Part shown: positions 1 through 5,594 of the stretch, in pieces
How the letters are laid out: every line of letters starts with the position of its first letter
Position numbering within the stretch: the stretch's first letter is position 1
From: Spirochaetales bacterium
GTDB lineage: Bacteria; Spirochaetota; Spirochaetia; SPDA01
Direction: 5' to 3'
Length of the DNA: 12,627 bases
Assembly: GCA_004525155.1 (NCBI GenBank)
Contig: SPDA01000017.1
Coordinates: 1 to 12,627, forward strand
Translations under genes and position numbers: made by a program
Notes under the pieces: generated by a model
Seen by the model: only the letters and a program-made list of their open reading frames with translations
What the model was told of the DNA's origin: nothing
Database searches by the model: none

Positions 1-884
1 CCCTGATAGGGGACAATCCATTCAAAATACACGCCTTTTTCTTCCGGGCCGGTAAATTCCTCCGGCCCCTTATGAAGACGGTAACCGCTGTCGGAGAGCT
101 GCTTCTGAAGGGCCTTTGTCCAGAAGGCCAGGTCCATTCTGGGATAATTATTTATCCGGTAAATCGTATACAGGGCACCTTCCGGGCTTAAGGCCATGAA
201 GGTCCTGCCCCTGCCCTTGTTGAACACGGCGAACCCTTCGGGAGCCTCCGCCTTTATACCTGCAAGGCTCGATCGGATACGCATATTCGTCCGTTTTATG
301 AATTTGTAGAAATCGATGCCGTTGAGCCAGGCGAAGGACGAGGGAATAATACTGGGCAGTTTCTTCTCCAAATAGCGCAGGCTGATGTCCGCCCTGGCGT
401 AAATTCTGTCCCCGTTCAGGCGGTTAAGCTTGCCCTTGAGCTCCTCGGTTTCCGACAGAAGCTGCATCACTTCCTTTTCGATTGCCAGGGTGCCTTCGAT
501 GGTGGTTTTGTCAATGAAGGCGAGATTTTTCGAAAGGATTTCCTCCCTGCTCTGAATGGCGGAAGTAAGCCCCAGCAGCTCTTCCCGGAGGTCCACGGCC
601 TGCGGTGAAAAATCGAGAACCTCCTCGGCAATGGAGTCGAGAAAGGGCAGCAGCCTGCCGTTTTGGCTGTAGGGAAACCTCATTATGACCCGGTCCGATG
701 ATTTAAGCACAAAATAGCCCCCCATCAATTCACACCAGGCTCCAAGGTCCTGTGATGCCTTGTCCGGGTCAGCGACGATGAGCTGTGCAGTAAAACTGTA
801 ATGAAGGTAATTTTCCTGTTCCGCAGGCAGCAGCGCCGCAAGAGCTAGGACCAATGCGCCGGCCAATACAATAAATTTTTTCAT
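1..884 (-). CDS. DUF4349-like exported envelope protein (3' end cut by window edge)
   Basis: Reading frame open to the left edge; 294 residues are visible and the C-terminus is missing. The N-terminus (MKKFIVLAGALVLALAALLPA) is a signal peptide with no lipobox cysteine, so cleavage by signal peptidase I near residue 21 and a periplasmic location are inferred. Residues ~66-170 hold the DUF4349-like core: an RVIMRFP strand, then a charged helical, probably coiled-coil stretch (~96-157), then an IYARADISLRY strand. The C-terminal half (GFAVFNKGRG..., FWTKAL) aligns by eye with the same part of the upstream gene (EFAVFAREKI..., FWQKAL), so the two are paralogues, and about 25-30 residues are probably missing here. 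The ATG lies 7 bp after the neighbour's TAG stop with only a weak AGG ribosome-binding site, suggesting translational coupling. Molecular function is unknown; a structural or trafficking role in the envelope is only a guess. Confidence 0.75.
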   Translation of the reverse strand, partial: MKKFIVLAGALVLALAALLPAEQENYLHYSFTAQLIVADPDKASQDLGAWCELMGGYFVLKSSDRVIMRFPYSQNGRLLPFLDSIAEEVLDFSPQAVDLREELLGLTSAIQSREEILSKNLAFIDKTTIEGTLAIEKEVMQLLSETEELKGKLNRLNGDRIYARADISLRYLEKKLPSIIPSSFAWLNGIDFYKFIKRTNMRIRSSLAGIKAEAPEGFAVFNKGRGRTFMALSPEGALYTIYRINNYPRMDLAFWTKALQKQLSDSGYRLHKGPEEFTGPEEKGVYFEWIVPYQ

Positions 885-891
885 ACGGTAC

Positions 892-2088
892 CTATTTCCC
901 CGGGGTTGTCCCGAAAGCTTTCATGACGCTTTCGATGTTTGCGTTATACACATCCCAGGACGGAAAAAACACCTCCGCGATGTGAAGATTATTACCGGCC
1001 GCCTTTACGCCCACGAGATAGGCATAGGGTTCCCGGTCCTTGCTTTTAAAAAGGACAGCCTTGAAGGAACCAAGGTCCTTTTCCTCCGCCGAACTGTACA
1101 GCGGACTTACGTGAAATAAAAGGGCTTTCTGCCAGAACACGGAATCTCCCGAGGGATCGTTCTCCACTGTGCCCAGGCGGACCCGTACGCCGTCGGCGCT
1201 TTCCGCACGGAAAATTTTTTCTCTGGCGAAAACGGCGAATTCATCGCCAAGGGCTGGCTGGAAGTAGTCCCTGTACCTGTCAATGCCCGCATAGAGCGGG
1301 TTCAGACCCGCCATCCAGGGAAAGGGGATTTTGCCGATAGTATAGGATTCCTCCTCAAAACGGGATACGAGTTCCACGGTAATCCTGGAAAAGGCGATCT
1401 GGTTTTCGAGAAGATCGAAGGTTATTTTAATTCGCTCGATTTGCTCTGTGAGCCTCCGGATTTCCCTTAAGATTTTGAGCCTCTCATTGACGTCAGCGGT
1501 CCTGTCCAGCAGCACGTAGAGGCGCTCCCGCGTTTTCTCCGCGATGGTGAGCCTCGTTTTGAGGTCCGCGTAAAATTCGGTAACGTCGAAAGTTTCCACG
1601 GATTTATTGGAAACCGTTCCAAGTCCGAGTATTTCCTCGAAAATGGCATCGAAATCGCCGGCCGGCACACGGATTTCCACGGTGTTTTCGTATACGCTTT
1701 CCACGTATCCGCCGGACCTGTCCGCAATACGGGTAATATTGTTCTTGACCTCTTCCGTATTGTCCACCAGAAGCTGGGCGTAGCCTGAATAGACTTTCTT
1801 GCGCTCCTCCGGAACGGTCCTGCCTTTTACCTGGGCCGCGTTCTGATCCAGGCCGGTGCCGTCTTCACCCGAAACCTTGTCAAAACCTATACTTTCCTGC
1901 TTTATCATGTCCTGGGTTTCCCCGGTCTGGGGCTCGGGCGCCTCCGCCTGCCTTGCTTCACGCTGAGCGCCGCCGGAAGGCAGTTCCTCCGACAATTTGG
2001 AAGCCATCCCGAATTCCTGTGCCGCCCGGCAGCTTAAGAGACCAGACAGCAGAAGGAGAATAATGATTACCGTTCCGGTGTTTTTCAT
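892..2088 (-). CDS. DUF4349-domain lipoprotein
   Basis: 398 residues. MKNTG followed by a hydrophobic run and the lipobox GLLSC (Cys20) marks a lipoprotein. Residues ~21-95 are a low-complexity, Glu/Gln-rich linker, typical of a tether. Residues ~98-242 match the DUF4349 pattern: YSGYAQLLVDN, VEIRVPAGDFDAIF, a DVTEFYADLKTRL segment, a long amphipathic helix pair (~171-232), and a closing SRITVEL strand. The tail (~255-398) is shared with the downstream paralogue. The ATG at 2088 was chosen over an in-frame GTG at 2106 because it gives a compact lipoprotein signal (K2 next to the hydrophobic core); neither has a convincing Shine-Dalgarno. The gene is divergent from thrH across 76 bp and is followed after 7 bp by its paralogue, so the two probably form an operon. 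Function is not known for the family. Confidence 0.82.
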   Translation of the reverse strand: MKNTGTVIIILLLLSGLLSCRAAQEFGMASKLSEELPSGGAQREARQAEAPEPQTGETQDMIKQESIGFDKVSGEDGTGLDQNAAQVKGRTVPEERKKVYSGYAQLLVDNTEEVKNNITRIADRSGGYVESVYENTVEIRVPAGDFDAIFEEILGLGTVSNKSVETFDVTEFYADLKTRLTIAEKTRERLYVLLDRTADVNERLKILREIRRLTEQIERIKITFDLLENQIAFSRITVELVSRFEEESYTIGKIPFPWMAGLNPLYAGIDRYRDYFQPALGDEFAVFAREKIFRAESADGVRVRLGTVENDPSGDSVFWQKALLFHVSPLYSSAEEKDLGSFKAVLFKSKDREPYAYLVGVKAAGNNLHIAEVFFPSWDVYNANIESVMKAFGTTPGK

Positions 2089-2118
2089 AATAATCAATGA
2101 TACCACATGCTCGGGGGT

Positions 2119-2159
2119 TTATCAAACACTTGTTACATGCTATATAATCTTTCAGGGGA
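2119..2159 (+). promoter_or_regulatory. putative thrH promoter and ribosome-binding site
   Basis: A perfect TATAAT (2143-2148) stands 17 bp before the thrH ATG, with a TG at 2138-2139 that could add extended -10 character and a weak TTATCA (2119-2124) at 18-bp spacing. AGGGGA (2154-2159) is a good Shine-Dalgarno 5 bp before the ATG at 2165 and fixes this start over the upstream in-frame ATG at 1997. The implied leader is only about 10 nt. The -35 element is poor, so the promoter is tentative; the ribosome-binding site is firm. Confidence 0.45.
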
Positions 2160-2164
2160 TACAC

Positions 2165-2770
2165 ATGCATATTGTCTGTCTCGATATGGAAGGGGTTCTT
2201 GTTCCGGAAATCTGGATTAACGTGAGCCTCAAAACAGGTATTGAAGAACTGAAACTGACCACGCGGGATATATCGGATTACGATGTCCTGATGAAAAAAA
2301 GAATCGGCCTTCTCGAAAAACACAAACTGACCATCGGCGATATACAGTCTGTCATACGCACGATGGATCCCCTGCCCGGCGGCAGGGAATTTCTGGATGA
2401 ACTGCGCGCAAAGACCCAGGTCCTCATCCTCTCGGACACCTTTACCCAGTTTGCGGCTCCGCTGATGGAAAAACTGGCCTGGCCGACGCTGTTCTGCAAC
2501 ACCCTTATGATTGACGGACTCGGCCGCGTAACGGATTACAGGTTGCGGATTAAGGACGGCAAAAAGAAAACGGTCGAGGCGCTGCACTCCATCGGGTTTA
2601 CCGTCACCGCCGCGGGGGACTCCTATAACGACGTGACCATGCTGAAATCGGCGGACAAGGGTATTTTTTTCAGGCCCCCCGCTTCAATCCTTAAAGAATT
2701 TCCCGATCTTCCCGTTACGGAAACCTTCGCAGAACTCATGGCGGAAATCGACGCCTTCATCGGCGCCTAG
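2165..2770 (+). CDS. thrH: ThrH: bifunctional phosphoserine phosphatase / homoserine phosphotransferase
   Basis: 201 residues, a HAD-superfamily enzyme that closely follows ThrH of Pseudomonas along its whole length (CLDMEGVLVPEIW at the N-terminus, LTTRDI.DYDVLMK, LILSDTF, AAGDSYNDVTML). HAD motif I is D7-x-E9 with the second acid being Glu, as in the SerB/ThrH group; motif II is Ser90 in ILSD; motif III is Lys in 133-135 plus GDSYND with D152 and D156. In this family the enzyme removes phosphate from phosphoserine (last step of serine synthesis) and can pass it to homoserine to make phosphohomoserine for threonine. Cytoplasmic. No serA, serC, thrB or thrC lies nearby, so the in vivo role (serine, threonine or both) cannot be read from context. 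The gene is transcribed alone and converges on araD with an 11-bp gap; no hairpin terminator is visible between them. Confidence 0.93.
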   Translation: MHIVCLDMEGVLVPEIWINVSLKTGIEELKLTTRDISDYDVLMKKRIGLLEKHKLTIGDIQSVIRTMDPLPGGREFLDELRAKTQVLILSDTFTQFAAPLMEKLAWPTLFCNTLMIDGLGRVTDYRLRIKDGKKKTVEALHSIGFTVTAAGDSYNDVTMLKSADKGIFFRPPASILKEFPDLPVTETFAELMAEIDAFIGA

Positions 2771-2781
2771 TCCCGCGGGTC

Positions 2782-3483
2782 TCATTTCTGGCCGTAGTAA
2801 GCTCCCGGTCCGTGCTTCCGCAGATAATGTTTGGCGAGCTGCGCCGGGGATGTCTCACGCGCGAGGGGATTTATACCCAGCGTGAGTATCGCGGAACAGG
2901 CAACCGCCTCCAGGGCTATCGCGTTGACACAGGCGTATTCCGCGTTCTTGCCCCAGGTAAAGGGGCCGTGATGCGCGACCAGGACTCCGGGAGTCTCGGC
3001 GGGGTTCAGGCCGAAGCGTATAAAGCGGTCCGCTATGACCCTGCCCGTATGGCCTTCGTAATCCTCTTCTATTTCGTCCGCGGTAAGCTGCCGCGTAACG
3101 GGCACAGGTCCGAAAAAATGGTCGGCATGGGTGGTGCCGAAGGCCGGAATTTCCTCGCAGGCCTGGGCCCAGGCGGTTGCATGGGTTGAGTGAGTATGCA
3201 CGATGCCTCCGACACCGGCAAAAGACCGGTACAAAACACAGTGGGTCGGCGTATCCGATGAGGGGCGCAGCTTCCCCTCCACGACTTTGCCGTCCTCGAT
3301 GGCGACAATCACCATGTCGTTCGGCGTCATCTCTTCGTATTTGACACCGCTCGGCTTTATGGCAAGGACGCCGGCGCTTCTGTCCGCCCCGCTGGCATTG
3401 CCGAAGGTGAGAATTACCAGGCCCGATTTAACCAGCCGGATATTCGCCTCGAAAACTTCTTCTTTAAGTGACGTATAACTCAT
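2782..3483 (-). CDS. araD: L-ribulose-5-phosphate 4-epimerase family (class II aldolase fold)
   Basis: 233 residues, the length of E. coli AraD (231). Conserved sites are present: GNASG (28-32) and IKPSGVKYE (42-50) for substrate phosphate, SSDTPTH (75-81) with D77, the zinc histidines H96 and H98 in IVHTHSTHATAWAQA, D121 in THADHFFG as catalytic acid, H171/H172 in VAHHGPFTWGK as third zinc ligand region, and Y230 near the C-terminus. The enzyme interconverts L-ribulose-5-P and D-xylulose-5-P through retro-aldol chemistry, feeding pentoses into the pentose phosphate pathway. The start at 3483 is preferred to the ATG at 3498 because GGGAGA (3493-3488) sits just before it and the promoter would start transcription near 3496. 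No araA, araB, ula or sgb genes and no sugar transporter are adjacent, so substrate specificity (arabinose, ascorbate/L-xylulose or another pentose route) is open. SgbE/UlaF-type activity is an alternative. Confidence 0.9.
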   Translation of the reverse strand: MSYTSLKEEVFEANIRLVKSGLVILTFGNASGADRSAGVLAIKPSGVKYEEMTPNDMVIVAIEDGKVVEGKLRPSSDTPTHCVLYRSFAGVGGIVHTHSTHATAWAQACEEIPAFGTTHADHFFGPVPVTRQLTADEIEEDYEGHTGRVIADRFIRFGLNPAETPGVLVAHHGPFTWGKNAEYACVNAIALEAVACSAILTLGINPLARETSPAQLAKHYLRKHGPGAYYGQK

Positions 3484-3502
3484 GCTTTCTCCCGGCATTA
3501 TT

Positions 3503-3529
3503 TTTATAGCTGTTCCCGGAACATGTCAA
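3503..3529 (-). promoter_or_regulatory. araD promoter (consensus -35, AT-rich -10)
   Basis: On the minus strand a perfect TTGACA (3529-3524) is followed by TATAAA (3508-3503) with a 15-bp spacer, or by TAAAAA (3506-3501) with a 17-bp spacer. Transcription would begin around 3496, leaving a leader of about 13 nt that just covers the Shine-Dalgarno. The short spacer of the better -10 suggests a promoter that is weak or needs help. Confidence 0.6.
3511..3523. promoter_or_regulatory. palindromic operator candidate inside the araD promoter
   Basis: TGTTCCCGGAACA is a perfect inverted repeat (6-bp arms TGTTCC/GGAACA around one base) that fills most of the gap between the -35 and -10 boxes. A protein bound here would block RNA polymerase, so a repressor site for the sugar-phosphate gene is the natural reading. 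It does not match the classic cre or E. coli AraC half-site patterns. No regulator gene of an obvious sugar family (GntR, LacI, DeoR) is present in the window. Confidence 0.5.
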
Positions 3530-3576
3530 GGCGGAAGATTACGGCGCGTATCCGTGATCCTCCTTCCTGTTTTATC

Positions 3577-3593
3577 TGTTATTATTAATAACA
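3577..3593. repeat. AT-rich perfect inverted repeat between luxR-type gene and araD
   Basis: TGTTATTATTAATAACA has perfect 7-bp arms (TGTTATT/AATAACA) around ATT. It lies in the 158-bp gap between the end of the 7-TM LuxR gene (3642) and the araD start, about 50 bp upstream of the araD -35. It shares the outer TGTT...AACA ends with the palindrome at 3511-3523. It lacks a GC-rich stem and a U-tract, so it does not look like a terminator. An upstream operator or activator site for araD is possible. Confidence 0.4.
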
Positions 3594-3641
3594 AGGAGTG
3601 ACGCCCTGAACGCCGGTCGGCTTCCGGGAAAATTCCGTATC

Positions 3642-4616
3642 CTATATTACGTCGCTTTTTCCTTCAAAAACCAGAAACTTGTTGCAATGGGTCTTGAGCA
3701 GATTATTGAGGCCGGATTTGCTCCGGACACCGGTTTTTTTCATGATATTGGCCACATGTTCCTTCACCGCGATAAGCGAAATAAAGAGTTCCTGCCCGAT
3801 CTGCTGATAAGACTTGCCCTGGACAAGCCGCCACAGGACATCCGTTTCTCCCTCGGACAGGTCATAAGCCCTGATGAAGCCGTCGGAAGGCATGTCCTTG
3901 AAGGAATAGCGTGAAATTCTTTTAAGATATTTTACGAAATGGATAACGGAGAGAATGTTGATGGTCAGATACAGCATGGGTCTTATGAGATACGGTTTCG
4001 CGATAAGTTTAGCGCTCAATTCATTGTCGAAAAATTCCTTAAGTACGAAAACGGGAAGAAACACAACCACCGTTACGGCGACCGCGCGGATAAAATCCTT
4101 CACTTCCTTTATCTGAACATGTTTGAACCTTCCTATAAAAAGCAGAAGGCAGTACAAAAGGGAGCCGGCCATGCTCAACCCCCAGAATACCGGTACATAA
4201 CGTGACGCGGACGAACCTGCGCCGGCCTCAGTCAGATTGATGAACGCAAAGCCGCCGACGCTTATCGCGAAAAGCACAAGGAAAAGGCGGTTGAGAAACT
4301 GTCGGCGTTCCATGGAAAAGAGACTGTTGGAAAAGAGCGGCAGTGTGACGATAAAGGAACTCGCCCAGAAGGAGTTGCAGAAAACAAGGATCGAAAACAA
4401 TGCTCCTTTGACGGGAACACTGCCTGTGACCGAAAGATATTTCAGAGCGCTGTCAAGACCGATGGCAAACACGAAAGAAAGCATGAACAGGAAAAAGAAC
4501 AGAGTCGTCTTGTTTTTACGCTTTTTATAAATGTTGAGAAGCCCGAAAGCGACATACAAGCCCAGGCAGAAGGAAATTATCATGATAAAAAGCATAAGGC
4601 GAAGGCTTAAAGCCAT
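3642..4616 (-). CDS. seven-TM membrane protein with C-terminal LuxR-type HTH domain
   Basis: 324 residues. About seven hydrophobic segments fill residues ~8-230 (roughly 8-28, 38-60, 71-95, 108-127, 141-162, 176-195, 209-229), with short basic loops such as KKRKNK (31-36). The C-terminus (~251-308) is a GerE/LuxR helix-turn-helix: DLSEGETDVLWRLVQGKSYQQIGQEL, then FISLIAVKEHVANIMKKTGVRSK, matching the usual pattern of E..VL.L...G.S..EIA..L.IS..TVK.H..NI..K. The protein should sit in the inner membrane with the DNA-binding domain in the cytoplasm, acting as a one-component sensor-regulator. The signal is unknown. Its monocistronic position 90 bp after mntP and before araD offers candidates for regulation but no proof. 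There is no Shine-Dalgarno before the ATG at 4616, and a promoter places the transcription start at or next to it. Alternative starts at Met8 or Met12 also lack a ribosome-binding site. Confidence 0.85.
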   Translation of the reverse strand: MALSLRLMLFIMIISFCLGLYVAFGLLNIYKKRKNKTTLFFFLFMLSFVFAIGLDSALKYLSVTGSVPVKGALFSILVFCNSFWASSFIVTLPLFSNSLFSMERRQFLNRLFLVLFAISVGGFAFINLTEAGAGSSASRYVPVFWGLSMAGSLLYCLLLFIGRFKHVQIKEVKDFIRAVAVTVVVFLPVFVLKEFFDNELSAKLIAKPYLIRPMLYLTINILSVIHFVKYLKRISRYSFKDMPSDGFIRAYDLSEGETDVLWRLVQGKSYQQIGQELFISLIAVKEHVANIMKKTGVRSKSGLNNLLKTHCNKFLVFEGKSDVI

Positions 4617-4623
4617 AATATAT

Positions 4624-4653
4624 ATTGTATGTTCAACCCGTGATTTTTTTCAA
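4624..4653 (-). promoter_or_regulatory. promoter for the LuxR-type gene, implying a leaderless mRNA
   Basis: TTGAAA (4653-4648) and TACAAT (4629-4624) are separated by 18 bp on the minus strand. Only 7 nt (ATATATT) separate the -10 from the ATG at 4616, so the expected +1 coincides with the start codon or falls within a base or two of it. This agrees with the absence of a Shine-Dalgarno. If the true start were further in, the mRNA would still have only a short leader. Confidence 0.5.
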
Positions 4654-4706
4654 GAGGGAAAAAGCGTTTTCTTTTATACTTTTTTCAGTTTTTGAAAGAC
4701 ATCCCG

Positions 4707-5279
4707 TCATTGCTTCAGCAGATGCTCGATTACAATCTTTATGCCGATACCGATGATGATAACACCGCCGATAAGCTCGAATTTATTCTCGAACAGGTGG
4801 CCGGTTTTTTCACCGATGTAAACCCCGGCCAGACATACAACGAAGGTGATGCCCCCGATGATAACGACTGGAAGTATTATAAGGATATCGAGAAATGCGA
4901 AAGTCAGGCCGACGGCCAATGCGTCTATACTCGTAGCCAGGGAGAGCAGCAGCAGGGTCGGGAAATGGGTACAGTCCTTTTTCCCCTCCTCGCAGCCCGG
5001 CTCCTCCTTTTTTTGGGACTCGTAGATCATTTTTCCGCCGACAAAAGCCAGGAGCCCGAAGGCTACCCAGTGATCCACCTGCATTATGAATGAACTGAAC
5101 AGGGATCCGGCAGCCCATCCCAGCACAGGCATGATGGCCTGGAACAGGCCGAAGGAGAGGGCTATGGTCAGCACATGCCTGAATTTGAGCTCCTTTATCA
5201 TGAAGCCGTTGGCGACTGATACGGCGAAGGCATCCATTGAAAGCCCCAGTGCAACACCAATGATGGAGAGAAGGTTCAT
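4707..5279 (-). CDS. mntP: MntP-type manganese efflux pump
   Basis: 190 residues, matching the family length (E. coli MntP, 188). About six TM helices form two homologous halves, each opening with an acidic motif: LSMDAFAVS (13-21, D16) and ATSIDALAVG (115-124, D119), with GWAAG (54-58), a GGKMI element (81-85) and a C-terminal GGVIIIGIGIKI helix. The halves are joined by a hydrophilic loop (~87-106, QKKEEPGCEEGKKDC) with two cysteines and several acidic residues that might bind metal. It exports Mn(II) across the inner membrane in this family. The ATG overlaps the upstream gene's TGA in an ATGA junction (5276-5279), so translation is coupled to the 105-residue gene and the PEGA lipoprotein. 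No dedicated promoter or yybP-ykoY-like leader is possible within this overlap, so expression follows the operon promoter. Confidence 0.93.
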   Translation of the reverse strand: MNLLSIIGVALGLSMDAFAVSVANGFMIKELKFRHVLTIALSFGLFQAIMPVLGWAAGSLFSSFIMQVDHWVAFGLLAFVGGKMIYESQKKEEPGCEEGKKDCTHFPTLLLLSLATSIDALAVGLTFAFLDILIILPVVIIGGITFVVCLAGVYIGEKTGHLFENKFELIGGVIIIGIGIKIVIEHLLKQ

Positions 5280-5593
5280 GTTTTGTACCTTACCGGTTTT
5301 AGATAGCTGCGAAGGTTTCCCTTTCCCGTCCCCTTAAGCGCGTCCACTACATGGTCCAGGGCCAGACGGTACTGATTATAATGGATCCTCAGGCGCGCGT
5401 GAAGGACAAGTTCCTCGCGGATGCGTTTCTGTTTTTCCGCGGAAAGAACAGTGAGAAGATAATGCCGGTCCCCGTCCTTCATGTACATAAGGCTTAAGGC
5501 TATTTCCCTATCCGGCAAAGCCATCAGCCGGTTCTGCAGCTCAAGCGTTGAAAGTCCGTACATTTCCTGAAGCAGTCTGTCGTTGGGTGTCAT
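5276..5593 (-). CDS. 105-residue protein of unknown function, coupled to mntP
   Basis: The ATG at 5593 lies one base after the TGA of the PEGA lipoprotein gene (TGAcATG) and the stop overlaps mntP by 4 bp, so it is translated as part of a tightly coupled trio; a longer frame reaching 5776 would run inside the PEGA gene and is rejected. The product is soluble, helical and charged, with no signal peptide or TM segment. Residues ~14-65 (LSTLELQNRLMALPDREIALSL..., HYLLTVLSAEKQKRIREEL) look like the short helical repeats of the FliG-middle/MgtE-N superfamily, with LPxxE-type turns and LSxEKQ. Residues 66-105 are basic (HARLRIHYNQYRLALDHVV, ending SYLKPVRYKT). I do not recognise a named family; the FliG/MgtE-N resemblance is by eye. 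Its place between an envelope lipoprotein and a Mn exporter does not define a role. Confidence 0.7.
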   Translation of the reverse strand: MTPNDRLLQEMYGLSTLELQNRLMALPDREIALSLMYMKDGDRHYLLTVLSAEKQKRIREELVLHARLRIHYNQYRLALDHVVDALKGTGKGNLRSYLKPVRYKT

Positions 5594-5594
5594 G

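Noticed and set aside
1997..2164. N-terminal extension of ThrH to the ATG at 1997
   Set aside because: ThrH proteins begin right at the CLDMEGVL strand, AGGGGA stands just before the ATG at 2165, and the extension would overlap the signal-peptide region of the divergent gene.
2771..2781. CCCGCGGG palindrome between thrH and araD as terminator
   Set aside because: It is only an 8-bp self-complementary run with no loop and no U-tract.
3593..3914. AAGGAG motif followed by plus-strand frame through 3914
   Set aside because: No start codon follows at proper spacing (GTG is adjacent and soon stopped), and the later frame is antisense to the LuxR HTH region.
4617..4706. Possible terminator after mntP
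   Set aside because: Only AT-rich weak pairings (for example TTTCA/TGAAA) are present, with no GC stem followed by a clean U-tract; the space is better explained by the promoter of the next gene.
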